Below are positions 45,941 through 61,064 of a DNA stretch of 64,000 nucleotides, one piece after another. The notes below the pieces were generated by a model. The model was not told the origin of the DNA and made no database searches. It saw nothing but the letters and a program-made list of their open reading frames with translations. This DNA is from Cavia porcellus. Its lineage: Eukaryota; Chordata; Mammalia; Rodentia; Caviidae. The translations under genes and the position numbers were made by a program. The DNA lies in NCBI RefSeq assembly GCF_034190915.1, contig NW_026947502.1:5440785-5504784 (forward strand), given 5' to 3'. The first letter of the stretch is position 1. Every line of letters begins with the position of its first letter.

Positions 45941-46507
45941 CATGGTTGGACATGTGGCAGTGAGTGCCACCTAGCAGTCCCTGTCGGCTGGGCACCTGCC
46001 CATGCGAAGCTGCTCCCCTCACCCCCTACTCCCCTTGCAGGCTTCACAGCCCAGAGGAACCTCTGACTCCTACGGACTCCCTGGCCCTCCACTGTGCAGC
46101 CAATGGATAGGTGGTTTGTGATTGTCGTCTGACTAAATGATTGCTGTGAGCTCCCGCTTTCGTACAGGGAGATCACCCCACCATGCTTTGATTAGAAGCC
46201 ACTTTCATCATTCCACAGTAACACTTATATTAAAAAAATGAAACTTAAAGTAGTTTAAATTAAATGAGTTATATTTAATTAAAAAGCCTTTAAGGCACTG
46301 TAAGGCTCTTTTCAATTTTCTTCTGTAACAGAGTCAGAAGAAAGGCACAGTGGCCAGCACAGTGGGAGCTGATATTTACTTTGTACTCGGCCCATCCACG
46401 GATCTCAGGGAAGACTGCCTACTTTTCCCACAGCCTCTCCCTGGGCCTTGGTGGGAAACTCTGTGAACTTCACCCTGAGGATGAGATTAGGTGCCGTGCC
46501 TGTGAGA

Positions 46508-46875
46508 CGGCTGTGGGCGTCAACACGGAGGCACACACCCGTAACCAGCTACTTGAGCAGCTGAAGCAAGAGGATCACAAGTTCAAGGGCAGCCGAGCAA
46601 CTCAGTGAGACCCTCGTGGATGGATGGGTACGGGTGGAAGGGTGGGTGGACGGGTACAGGTAGGAGGGTGGGTGGGTGGAAGGGTGGGTGGACGGGTACA
46701 GGTAGGAGGGTGGTGCGTGGATGGATAGATGGATGGGTGGGTGGGTGAGTCGGTGGGTGGAGGGACGGGTGGGTGGCTGGATACAAAGAACTGGGATGTA
46801 GCTCAGTGGTACAGCATTTTCCTAGCAATCGCAAAGCCCTGGGTCATTCCCAGTGTCATAAATACAAAAGCACAG
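46508..46875 (+). mobile_element. B1-ID dimer with a ~170 bp G-rich minisatellite linker
   Basis: B1 at 46508-46615 ('GGCACACACCCGTAACCAGC', 'AACTCAGTGAGACCCTCG'), array at 46616-46785, then ID at 46788-46870 ('AACTGGGATGTAGCTCAGTGG', 'TACAGCATTTTCCTAGCAATC', 'CCTGGGTCATTCCCAGTG'). Confidence 0.85.
46616..46785. repeat. GGGT/GGAT-type minisatellite
   Basis: Composed of GGGTGGA, GGATGGAT and GGGTACAGGTAGGAGGGTGG words. A ~48 bp higher-order unit (GGTGGACGGGTACAGGTAGGAGGGT-) is seen twice. Confidence 0.9.
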
Positions 46876-47267
46876 AATGAAGGAAGGTGCAGCCAGCACA
46901 CAGAGCTCTGCTTGGCTGGAGAAACTCCTGCCCTGTACCTGCCAGTTTGGGGCCAGCCTCGGTCACTCCTACCTCCCCCAAAGGGGCTCCTGCCTGGTGC
47001 AGAAGCACATGACGCTTTGTCCTCCGACACGAACTGCTGAGACAAAGTGGGCCTTTTGTCTGTGGGTCACTCCCAGCTAACCCAGAAGTCCCCAAACTGC
47101 GGCACCTTGGGTAACTGTGGGCACACCGGAGCACAAGGCATAACAGCCGGGCCAACGCAGGGGTCTGCCCGTGTTCCTGGGCCCCTGAGGCAGGGAGGAC
47201 AATGGCGGGGTGGTGAAGATGTTATTGGTTGGGCTGTACCGACCTGTGAGCCACCGTCAGCACTGAT

Positions 47268-47455
47268 CAGGCTAGTGTGGTGGCGAACACTTACCATCCC
47301 AGCTACTCGGGAGGATAAGGCAGGAGGGTCACAAATTCAAAGGGGGGCCTGGGCAACTTAGGGAGATCCTATCATCAAACAGAAAATGCACAGGGCTGAG
47401 GACGTAGCTTAGGCTCCCGGGACTCAAAAACAAACAAAGAAATAAACAAACAAAC
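47268..47455 (+). mobile_element. B1-ID dimer
   Basis: B1 ('TGGTGGCGAACACTTACC', 'CATCCCAGCTACTCGGGAGG', 'CCTGGGCAACTTAGGGAG') joined to an ID half ('CAGGGCTGAGGACGTAGC', 'CTCCCGGGACTCAAAAAC') and an A-rich tail. Confidence 0.85.
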
Positions 47456-47459
47456 CACA

Positions 47460-49195
47460 CTGATGGGGAACGTACCTTTCTCAGCAGCCAGGCTGACTGT
47501 CTCTCACCCTGCCAGCCGCCAGCTAACCCACTTGCTCCAACCCCACTTAAACGCTGAGATTTCTTGACCCCTGTGCTCTCCAAGAATGGACACCCCATGT
47601 ATTCTGGGCCCGCTGTGTCCCCAGAGCAGTCTGCCTGTCACAGAACTGTCTTCCCCTCGGTGCTCCCAGGCAGTTGTGATGCTCATCCTCTCTGGCCACT
47701 CACAATGTCCTCTGCACTCCCTGATCTGGATTAGGCTGGCTCACCTCGGGCACTGCCTTCTTACCCTCTCCAGCTGCTGGCCGGACAAACGGTGTGCAAA
47801 CACTAGCTCTCTCTCAGGGGAGTTTCTGACCTTCCAAAAGCCTTTATCTGACTGTCTGCATCTTGGCTGCTGAGGCTGGGAATCTTTCCTTTATAAGGTC
47901 AAGGGTCCAGGAAGGGTCCTGCTTCTGAAAAGGAGGCTGTCGTGTCAACCCTCAGGAGCCTGCCACGGCCACCTCTTAAAAGCAGAAACAGACAACACAC
48001 TCCAGCATGCTGAGGTTTCTGCCCAGAGCCAATGCCCACCTCCCCCATGCACAGGCATAGTGAGGGCCCAGCCAGGCCCTGCTGTCCTTGAGCCCAGTGG
48101 GCTGCAAAGTCCCAAGCCATACCCTTAGAGGAGTGCAAGGGAATGAAAGGGGCCGCTAATTCCCTGGGTTTCGGGAGCTTCCCAGGAGCCCCTCCCTCAT
48201 GGGGGGAGGTGATGGAAGAACTAGAGGCACAGGGCACTGGGGCGGAGAAGGGGACCACAGGGAGAGCACACTCCTGCCTACAGGGAGAGCACACTCCTGC
48301 CTACAGGGAGCTGCAAGAAGCTGCACCCAGCCTGGCTGCCTGCCGATATGGCATTGCCTGCTTTAGCCTTTCAAAGCTGTCACCATGTTCTGTTCCTGTC
48401 CTCAAAAATATGTCCTAGAGATAACAGCTCAGGGTTGTGGCTCAGAGCACAGATAATACAGGAGCCCTTCACCCCCCTGCTGAGAAAGGGGAGGACCCCC
48501 CCCCCCCATAGCTCAAGGATTGAAGCCCCAGCTTCCTTCCACCTGGAGATGTGAAGGAGACTGGCCGCATCTCAGAATGTCCCTGAGGAGTTGGTGAAGG
48601 AATCTACTTGGAGCTCAGAGGAAAGCGTGGCGGCGTGCTATCACTGATAACACTGGAGGTCAGAGACCTCCATGCTGAGAATCAGAACTCCGATCAGGAA
48701 TTGTCAATTCCTGTGAGAGGAAGGTAAGTAAGGGGAGCCCTGAGTTCCAGAGGCCACTTCCCTTGTCACCGTCCCCACCTCTCCCCGTGCCCACAGATGA
48801 CCTTGGCTCCTGCTTTCCAACTTCTGGGTAAACAGACATAGCAAAAGTCAGGTTTCTGATGCAAGAAGACTTTGCACCTTGCTGGGAGCTGAGCGGCGCC
48901 TCAGAGCTCGGGGGCAGCTCTCCTACCCCTCTTTCCCTGATGATAGGCCTCATTAGCCCCTGACAGCTCCAGGGCCACACTGCTGGAGCCCATGGAGGGG
49001 GGCACATTCTCTAAGAAGATGCATATGGTTCAGTTGTGACTCCCCTTCACAGAGCATTTCTTTCCTCCCAAGGACAAGTCCAACAGACCTCAGAGCAGCT
49101 GCGACAAGGAGCCTCCCTGCAGCCCCAGGATCACACAGCTGAGCCCCAAAGCTTGCTCCTTTTTTGGTCAATTTGATAGGCTGTGGGCACAAACT
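47460..49195. other. unassigned intron with small repeats
   Basis: A 23 bp unit (CAGGGAGAGCACACTCCTGC-) is duplicated at 48258-48303. A C12 run lies at 48496-48507. A plus-strand donor-like AAG|GTAAGT at about 48723 has no convincing acceptor or open exon. No gene was recognised. Confidence 0.5.
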
Positions 49196-49197
49196 CT

Positions 49198-49505
49198 CCT
49201 GGTCCACTGTGTTGCTGTAACAGAACCCTTGAGACTGGGTAACTACAATGGACAGAAATGTACCGGGTGCAGCTGTGAGGTTGGGCAGATGGGGATGCGG
49301 CCGGCAGCTTTGGAAAGGGCCTTTTCATGGCATCGTTGCGTGGCGGAGGGGCAAAGGCGGGGTGTGAGAGAACAGAAGCAATGGCAGCCTCAAGCCCCTC
49401 ATGAGGGGAGCGCCCTTGCGACCTCCCGAGCCCCGTGCAGCCCTGCGCCCAACACCGCTGCACTGGGGCTGCCCCGTGGGGGATGCACCCAACTCCTGAG
49501 CAGGC
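49198..49505 (-). mobile_element. GC-rich MaLR-type LTR
   Basis: Reversed MaLR order: 'GTGTTGCTGTAACAGAACCC', 'TTGAGACTGGGTAACTACAATGG', 'GGCATCGTTGCGTGGCGG', then a GC-rich right end. It is richer in CpG than the other LTRs here. The frames at 49131-49639 overlap it and are not genes. Confidence 0.7.
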
Positions 49506-49819
49506 CCGGGAGCCAGGAGCACAGGCACCAGGATTCAGGAAGAGCTGAGGGTGACTGGGGACACGCTGGGTCCATCTGGAAAGGCTGGGCTCTGACTGCT
49601 GGCTGGGGTACCCCAGGGCCAGGGAAGTGGGGCACCTGAACTGCTCAGTGCAGACTAGTCAGGCTTATGAGGGAGGACACGATACAGGTAGGGGAAAGTG
49701 GGCAGGCAAAGACAGGCACAGCCACCAGGCGGGCCCTCCTGCCTGAGTCCTCCCTGGCTCTCCAGAAAATAAATGCCTGCCCTTGAAGGGTTCAGTTCAG
49801 GCTGCTGCTGCTGCTGCTT

Positions 49820-50028
49820 TTTTAAAATCTGTCTTTCTTTTCGCAGTGCTAGGGACTGAACTCAGAGCCTTCATGCTGAACCACAGTCCTAGTCCTTTTT
49901 AATTTTTTTTTTTTTAACATAGGCTTTCACTAAATCACTAAGTTGCCAAGGCTGGGCTTGAATTCACATCCTCCCGCCTCAGCCTCCCACAGGGATTACA
50001 GGCATGAGCTATGGTGCCCAGGTCAGCT
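49820..50028 (-). mobile_element. B1-ID dimer, minus strand
   Basis: Reading plus: a reversed ID ('GTGCTAGGGACTGAACTCAG', 'CCTTCATGCTGAACCACAGTCC'), a T-rich linker, then a reversed B1 ('AAGTTGCCAAGGCTGGGC', 'CCCGCCTCAGCCTCCCACAGG', 'TTACAGGCATGAGCTATGG'). Confidence 0.9.
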
Positions 50029-50554
50029 TGTGCTTCTTCAAGAGCTTTCTGGGAGGCTCGAGGCTGGCTCTTGGCATCACAGCAGTTCTTCCCTCCCCTC
50101 AGGGTGATCCTCCGTGCCCTTGGCCAGAACAGTTTTTCCGCACACTCACACTTTCTTCTAGAGCCCCAGAATGCTCTCACATGCCAGGTGTTGGCCTCGG
50201 CCACTGGCAGCTGAACGAGGCCAGCACTTCCCCAACCTCATTAGAGGTTGTCTCCTTCGAGAGTCTGAATGCACAGACCAGACCTCTGGTGCAAGAGTTC
50301 AGCGCCAGAGCTGGAGATTCGGGTGGTGGCAGTGCCATGGCCACAGGCTGAAATGGGTCGAGTAGGTTGGGCAATAGGGTCTGCAGTGTGATTGTGTGGA
50401 AAGTCCAGCCTCCAAGAGAGGACAGGACGAAGAGAGAGCAAGGCCGGGCGTGGAAAGCAGACACCTGGACCTCTCTCCTCCCAGCTTCCTGGGCCGCCTG
50501 AGGTTAGTTCCAGGAGAGTATCTGGGCCTCGAGACAGCTCTTGTTTCTCCACCA

Positions 50555-50985
50555 GCGTCTTAGCAAGTTGCCTTAGCTTTTTATCCCTGTGGGAAAGTCA
50601 TTTAAAGAGGGAAGCGTCTATTTTGGCTCTAATGGCTGATGTTTCTCCATGGTCAGCTGGCTCCACTGCTCTTGGCCTGGGCAAGGCAGAAACATCCTGG
50701 AGGGCCTGGCGGAGGGAAGTTACTCACTTCATGGCAGCCAGAAACCAGAAAGAATGAGATAGAGAACCAGAGATAGTCACCAAGGTCCTGCACCCATGAT
50801 CCACGGCCTCCAACTAGGCCTCCATCCTCCTTCGCCACCTTCCAGTGACGCCATCACATTACCACCACCTCAGTGGGTCCGATCCACTCCAACCTAGAGC
50901 TCTCAGGATCCAGTCACCTTCCCAAAGTCTCGCCTCTGCACACTTGAGATTTGAGGGGGACATTTTAAAGCTAAATCATAATGTA
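50555..50985 (-). mobile_element. MaLR-type solo LTR
   Basis: Reversed features: 'AAGCGTCTATTTTGGCTC', 'GGAAGTTACTCACTTCATGG', 'GCCAGAAACCAGAAAGAATGAG', 'AGGATCCAGTCACCTTCCC' and the end 'ATTTTAAAGCTAAATCATAA'. It resembles the LTRs of the 18.6-21 kb provirus. Confidence 0.75.
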
Positions 50986-50989
50986 TGTG

Positions 50990-53475
50990 ATTCTAATTCT
51001 GGCCACCAAAGAATCTGTGATGATCACCTAGACAACCAGCCATGTATCTATCCTGACCAGTATTCTCTCTCCACCCCACCTCCAGCAGGCATGGTGCTAC
51101 ACACCCCACACATACATTTGGAGGGTGCGTCCTCCTTACACACTCTGCCCAATCAGATCTCAGCTACTTTGTTTCTCCAAGGCCTCCCCTAGGGGGTCCT
51201 CTGTAATCCAACCCCCACCTATGGCCTTTGCACCACATTCTCATTCTCCCAGGATTTGGTCCGTTCTGTAGTTAATACACTAAATGCTGTGTTAGTGGCT
51301 CACCAAGCCCAAGTGCAGAGGTGATTTCTTAAAGGTCTAGGATTGTTCTTCTGCATAATCCCCGCATAAGCTATCAGCCCACGGACATAAACTTCCTGCA
51401 GAGTATAGCTCATGACCAGCTTACTTTCAACACAAGGACAGTCATTTGAGAGCATCAGGATTTAATTTCTCTATATATTTTCACCCAGAGTGCATAATGA
51501 ATCCTACATTAATTCTGGTCTCGTCAGGATGACTTTATAAGGACTTTCATCGCTAAGAATTACTGAACCACTGGCTACAACCAAGAGGACCAGGGTAGAC
51601 ACCAGGCTCACTGTGAGACTACAGCAAGGGGTGTGGCCTCTGGAATGACAGTTTGGGACACTGGGGTGTCATGGCATATACTGTGATATGTAAGCAAGAC
51701 GAACCAGCAGGAATTCGCAGCCATTCCCTCCCAACCATGACCAGCCCAGCCCCCAAGGGGACTTGGAAATCATGGAGAAGATAAGAGAGAATCAGCTATA
51801 TCTGGCTGAAGCACCTTGTGGGGAAAATGGCCTGGAGGGGTAAAAGTCCCAGAAGGCCAGCTGGGGGCATGGAAAGGACTGGGGATGCTCACAGGGCAGT
51901 GCACTCAGCACTGGGTCCGTCCTACGCAGGTGATGCTCAAGGATGCCAGCTTCCTGAGGACTTCAGAACAGTGAGTCATGGCCAGGGCAAACCCATGACA
52001 CCAGCTCTGTGCTCGGCCACCAGTGCATGCAGGAGGGTCTCTCTGGAGCATGAGCACACACACACTGCAAGGGCGCAGGGCTGGCGGTGCGGAAAGCAGG
52101 AGCTAGTTCCTCCTTTATTACTCAATAAATAGAGCTCATTTTCTCGAGGCTAAAGTTGAACACTTAATTCAGTCGTTCTGTCTTTTCTATGTGAGAAAAG
52201 ATCATTAACATGGTTGCTTAATTACTCCTGCTAACTCAGGATCCATTCTGCAACAGCCAAGTTCTCCTCCCCACCAGCCCTACCCAACTCCTCACACCCC
52301 AGCGCCCTTCAAACTCCCAGGATGGTCTCACAAATCCCCCGCTTCTCTCCCACCACTTTAGTGCAGTGTACAATACGCAGTTGGATGTTCAAAGGAAATC
52401 TGCTGATTACTAAGACTGAAGACATCAAGCGACCCCTTCCCCTCCCTCAGGCCAGGACAGCTTGGGGCTCAGAGACCCAGCCAGCCAGGTGCAGGAGAGG
52501 TCAGGCTAGAAGTTCTGCTCTGGGCCACAAAGGCATCACACCTCCAGCCATGAACACCCCAGGGCAAAGCAGCGAAGCCCACCCTCCACAGTCCCTCGCT
52601 AATGTGAGCCCAGCAGCGAATGACAATCCAACAGGAGAGGGCACACAAGGAGGAGGGTGGACCGTGGGCATATTTTAGAGGCACTCCAATCAGAGCATTC
52701 ACCCTCAGGCTACTCTCAAGTGACACCTGCCATGGTCCCGGGTAAAAGCCTACCTGCCAGGAATGGATGCTCGGGAGATGCTGCAGAGGAACCACAGAAA
52801 CTAATGATGTTTTTATCCATAGAGAGTTTCAGGCACGCTTGAAATGCAACACTAGAAAGGGAACTAGATAAGAAAAGGAAGAACTCCTCTTTCTTTAAAG
52901 AAGCAAACTTTACATGACGGCCTGGTTCGCATGAGTTTTAATCTAATTGTTTTAAGATAAGCATCAGGAAAAGCCACCAGGACTCTTAGACCTATTAAAT
53001 GACATTTCCAAAGAGAAGTTCTGTTCTCATTACCCTCGGCCTTCCCTCTGTCTGTTGGGACAGCTGGTAGCCAGCATCCTCCAGAGGTCACAGGCTATTT
53101 CTACCGTCCCTGAAAACTCTAAGCACAAAAGGGCACAGGGCACTTGTTGGAAGTTACACTTCACTCTCTGGGTTGATGTCCTTGATGAAGGTCTAGTTGT
53201 TGACCATGGCGACACTGATCATTTTGTAGAATGGACAGCAAAAGCCAGGGGCGGCAACTGAGCTGGGCACCATGCACGCCCACGCACAGCCTGTGGGGCC
53301 CTTTTGTGAGGGTTCAGGAAGACGCTGGGAAGTCTGGAGAGTGTGATGGGGATCCTACCACACAAGAAAGCCTGTGGGCAGTCGGGGATCTGCCCTGGAA
53401 TTCCCCCTGTAAGGAGTCCTAAAACCCAGACACCTTGACTAAGCCCCATATGATGCCCGAATAAGTAATAACAGA
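50990..53475. other. unassigned intron sequence
   Basis: No gene or well-defined repeat was recognised. The frames at 51818-52132, 52322-52678 and 52469-52795 overlap on opposite strands and lack motifs. Confidence 0.5.
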
Positions 53476-53479
53476 TGGC

Positions 53480-53890
53480 TGGTGCATTCACTCACTAGAC
53501 AAATACTTGGACACCCCAGGGCTACAGTTTCTCCTGGATCCTAGGGACACAGGAGGACCAGACTCCAGGCTGGGCACATTCCCCTGGGATGAGGTCCCTC
53601 CCGCCAAGGGCTGCCTGCCACAGAGCCATGGCCCTGGGACGAATGCAGGGGATGTGCACTTAGCAGGGCTCGGAGATGACTGCCACATTCTGAGCGCCAC
53701 TCTGCACATAAACCATCTTAACTGGTCCTTCCCAAGACTCTGAAAACGGGGCTTCTACTGCCCGCTCTGCACGCATGGCTATGCTGTGGTCAGCGAGAGT
53801 AAGTGGCCCTCAGCCACACAGCTGGCAGAGGAAGAAGCAGATGTGAGGGCACTGAGACCTCGGCCTAGAATCGAGGGTGTCACTGAGGCA
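53480..53890. mobile_element. L2 fragment (+) and MIR/L2-like fragment (-)
   Basis: 53480-53620 resembles an L2 3' region on plus ('CATTCACTCACTAGACAAAT', 'CTGGATCCTAGGGACACAGG'). 53690-53890 resembles a reversed MIR ('GAGAGTAAGTGGCCCTCAGCC' plus 'ACACAGCTGGCAGAGGAAG'). Confidence 0.6.
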
Positions 53891-53894
53891 AAGG

Positions 53895-54396
53895 CGTGCT
53901 CAGGCAGCAGCACAGACAGCTCCTAATGAGACACTGTCTCAGCAGGAAAAAACAACAGGGGTTTAAAAACCCCAGCAAATATCCCGGAGCTGAAACCGGG
54001 AACACAGAGCCACCAGGTGAGAGCTGACAAGGTTGGATTAGGAAGGGAAGAGGTGGCAGCTGCTTCTCAGAGCCTGCAGAACTGCCTGTGCCAGGCTCCT
54101 AGGAGAGAGGTGGCCCCACAAGCCAAGCAAGCATCGAGGCACAGAGGACTGAGCAGAGCGGGGAGGGGCGTGTGGTCAGAAAGGCAGCTCGTGCTCCAGA
54201 GACCCAGGCCCCCACTGGGGCTGACACGTGGGCAGCTGTGGTGCTGCCTGACCTTTCAGAAACTGGACACTTCCTTCACGGGTGCCCCGATGACAAGCAG
54301 GACTGACTCTGTCAGCCACTTGGCCACCTCAACAGTGATCTCACTGGTTCTCCGGAAGGACTCCAAGAAATAGGGAAGAAACTGCTATTCTCAGCT

Positions 54397-54427
<31 letters not shown>

Positions 54428-57400
54428 TCTTGCACATTCAATCCAGACTCCAAATAATGTGAGACCTCAAATTTTAAATTATTTCCACAAGAGCAACAGC
54501 AGCAGCTTGCGTCTCTGGCTGAGACTCCCGGACGGGTCTCACTGGGACACAAAGCCCACGTGGAACGCAGAGGACACAGGAAAACCACAGGCTGGTCATA
54601 GCACCAACAGTCAGAGCCCGTCTCACAGCCGCTCCAGGTCCAGGGCAGAGGATTCTCCCAGAGGCTCCTCCTCCCCAACCCCAGGCAGACTCAGGCTGCA
54701 ACACACTTTCTGGGTGAAGGAAGAAGACCTGAGGCACCCCCGGTCACTGTCAGAGAAGAAAGGCTGGGTGGACAGTTGGCTTCTCGGCCACCTGAGCCTC
54801 CTCTACTCAAACCAATGTGTCAGCTCTTCTGTCCTTTCCTGCGTGGACCCTGCTCAGGACCCAGGACCACACCCTCCAGCCCTGAAGCTGAGGATGAGAC
54901 AAGGCCCGGAGCCTCGAAGCAGAGACCACAGTGACAGAGGAAGGACAATGGCTCTGGCTTGGCAGAACAGGAAACAGAATGCAGAGCCCACTCGTGTGGG
55001 GCCCATTAAGAGTCAGCCTGACACCAATGTGACATTTGCTTCTCTCTAAATGGGAAGCAAGAGCAAAAACCCACAAGTCTTGGAGGATAAATCAAGCGGA
55101 TGATTGGCGGATCTCAGGCTGCCAGCTCCCCGAAAAATGCAAATCACAGCCCCATTTCCAGCACGTGGCCCAGTGTCCTGATTACAAGGGTGGGAAGCCG
55201 GCTAGAGCAGCACAGATCATTTAGCAGCAGAAGCATAAACAGATGAGTAAATGCTAAATTAAAAGGAAGAAAAATTACGGTTTTCAGTGAACTCATAAGT
55301 GCTCATTTTCCTGGGTCACAGAACTCTTCAAGTCCAATTAAAACTATGAGCTCAAAATACCAAGGGCTATGCCATCTGCTAACCAGTGCGGAGCACAAGA
55401 GCTTGCTAGGAGCAGGACAGAGAAGGAATTGTGATCACAAAGAACACAGACTGTGACTACCCCTGTCTAAGGATGAAGAGTTTTTGAAACACCCTTGAAC
55501 AGAGCAGCGACCAGTTGAGGTGGTCCCCACTGACCTGTCCACAGAGGGGAGGGCCAGAGACCAGCATGGGCACCGTGGTGGTACTGTGTGTAGCGAGGGT
55601 GCCAGAGACAGGAGGGCAGCACTCCTTAAGCATGCCCCTCTGAGGACTGAAATCACTAACAGATCAGCCAATGAGGAGCTTTGGCTTCAGAGATCCAAGG
55701 GGACTTACCTGCTTAAAGACAAGTGAAAATGACTCCAGAACCCGGGCTGCTCGGATTTACCTTCCTCCCTTCAATCTGGTCTCGTCAAGCCATTTCCCAG
55801 CATGACTGCAACTTGCCGGTTTCTCTGTTTTCCCAACTGCAATCAGTATCGCCATGTCAGCCAAAGCTTTCCAGGGCCAGGATCAACCCCACTGGGTTCC
55901 CCTTCTTGTGTGAGTGCCCAAGAGACTCCTCCAGAGCGTTTCTGCCCAGCATCCCCTGAGAGGGGAAGTCCTGGCACCATCCAGTGAGAAATGCAGCCTT
56001 TCCAGACTGCATGGGCTCACACCTAACAAGACCCAGACCCTGGGGAGCACGCTGAGACTCAGGAGGCCCAGAGGCAGGGGACAAAGGCACTAACTCTGCA
56101 AGTGAGGACACACAGGAGGATCTGTGGCCCTTCTTGGCCCAGAAAATGATGGGTACGTTCTCAGGACTCATATACCTGCAGGTGGGAAGTCATACCCTCC
56201 TCATTTTATCTGAGAAACTAAAATGCACATGCTCTGTGTTACAGTTTGGATTTTAAATGTCCCCAGCTGAGAGTCAAGTGATTCTGGACTGAAACCTCTA
56301 AAACCTTTAACCCAAATCAATTTTTTCTCCTTCAAGTTGACTTCTTTCATCTATTTTGTCACAGTGATGGAAAACTGACTTATAGACCTGACATAGAGGA
56401 ATCAGCAGAGAGCCATGAGCTGAAGGGCCCCTTTCCCCCAGAGCATTGCACCTGCACTGGGAGAGAGGCTCCTCCTGAAACAGGTTCAGTAGGTAACCCG
56501 CGGCCAAGGGCCGAGAGGCCACTGGGAGTCTCAGTGTCTCTGAAAGCAAGCTGAGTACTGGCACCCAACACCCTGAGTGCTCGGACAGGTGACACGGCAG
56601 AAGCCTACACAAGAGGTCTGGGATGCAGGTGAAGCCTAAGAAGGTGCTGAGCACCCAGCCTAGACCTCTCCATTCACAGGAAGGAAGAAGGGTCTTTTCT
56701 TCATGCCCACACACAGCGGGAGCAGAAGGGGGAGTAAAGACATGGAAAGATTGGTCTCCACTTCACAGGTGACCCGAGCTGCCCCAGGAAACCCGGGAAG
56801 AACTTCACTAGAAAAGGTGGAAAGTGTTGCCCTTACAATAAGAGTTTTGAAAAGATTCACACCTAGTCTAACAGCCTGAATACTCCTGAATGCCCCACCT
56901 GGCAAGGACAGGAGTGGTGTGTCCAGGGCTCACACCTATGCAAAGCAGTCAAGCTGTCACTGGCTCAGGATGCTCCAGGGAGAGGGAATCGCACTGGCAT
57001 CAGTGAATGCCATCCTCCCTTGGGTTTTCTCCAAACACTTTGCTTTGAGTTTGTAAATATTGAAAACATGTGGGGTCTACCTCTACACTTTCTGGACGGC
57101 AAGCCCTGAGGTGCACAAGATAAATGATATTTAAGGAAGCAATATCAGCCTTCATGTTTACAGTCATGAGGTCCCTGACAACCTAACTATGGTAAGAAAA
57201 AGTGCAGCAAAATACATGGAGGGGGTGTGCGATCATTAAGGGTGCCTCCCCATGCCACTGCAGGACCCAGTGCCTGTGTCAGACCCGGCGCTGGGACACG
57301 GTACCCAGGGCCCGCGGTGGGGATTCCACACATGATCATCGCAAGAACAGGTTGGTCCTGTGGGGACCACCCCCACGTCACAGCTCACATGTCTTTGGTC

Positions 57401-57445
57401 TCTTGATTCCTAAAAATAGAAAATTCTACCCAAACTGATTTTACT
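53895..57445. other. unassigned intron with (AC)12, an LTR remnant and a splice-like motif
   Basis: An (AC)12 run lies at 54404-54427. An internally deleted plus-strand MaLR LTR lies at 56235-56385 ('GTTACAGTTTGGATTTTAAATG', 'ACTGAAACCTCTAAAACC', 'GATGGAAAACTGACTTATAG'). The 196-codon plus frame at 54459-55049 shows no recognisable domain. Confidence 0.5.
55703..55730 (-). promoter_or_regulatory. candidate recursive splice site in the FSTL4 intron
   Basis: On minus, a pyrimidine-rich stretch (TTTTCACTTGTCTTTAAGCAG) is directly followed by a consensus donor (GTAAGTCC), giving AG|GT with the junction between 55709 and 55708. The tract is a near-ideal acceptor and the donor is perfect, which is the arrangement of recursive (ratchet) splice sites. 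It lies about 4.9 kb downstream of the FSTL4 coding exon. No adjacent exon is open in all the required senses. Confidence 0.35.
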
Positions 57446-57447
57446 AA

Positions 57448-57722
57448 AGTTTGAGTATCTTTATCTGAGGTGCTTGGGACCAAAAGTGTTTCAGGTCTGT
57501 TCTGTTGCTATTGTTGATTTTAAATATTTGCACACACGTGAGATATTTGGGGGATAGAAACTAAGTCTGAATGCAAAATTTATTTCCCATATACAGAAAC
57601 ACAGGGCAATTTTAGAGAGTATTTTCAGTGCATCTCAGTTTCAACTGCAACCCAGCACAAGAACCACTTGTCACATCAACTTGGCCAACAACTGCCAGGT
57701 CACGGGTTAGGGATGCTTAGCA
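57448..57722 (+). mobile_element. MER2 (Tigger-type DNA transposon)
   Basis: Near full length: 'TTGAGTATCTTTATCTGAGG' plus 'TGCTTGGGACCAAAAGTGTT', 'ATATTTGGGGGATAGAAACTAAGTC', and the end 'GGGTTAGGGATGCTTAGC'. It is non-coding, as MER2 always is. Confidence 0.85.
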
Positions 57723-57724
57723 TG

Positions 57725-61060
<3,336 letters not shown>

Positions 61061-61064
61061 GCAT

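Noticed and set aside
46788..46870. tRNA gene-like sequence with A and B boxes
   Set aside because: It is the ID half of a SINE dimer with diverged boxes, an A-rich tail and no clover-leaf integrity.
54459..55049. 196-codon open frame on plus
   Set aside because: No recognisable motif, no splice context, an overlapping open frame on the other strand and GC-rich composition that lengthens random frames.
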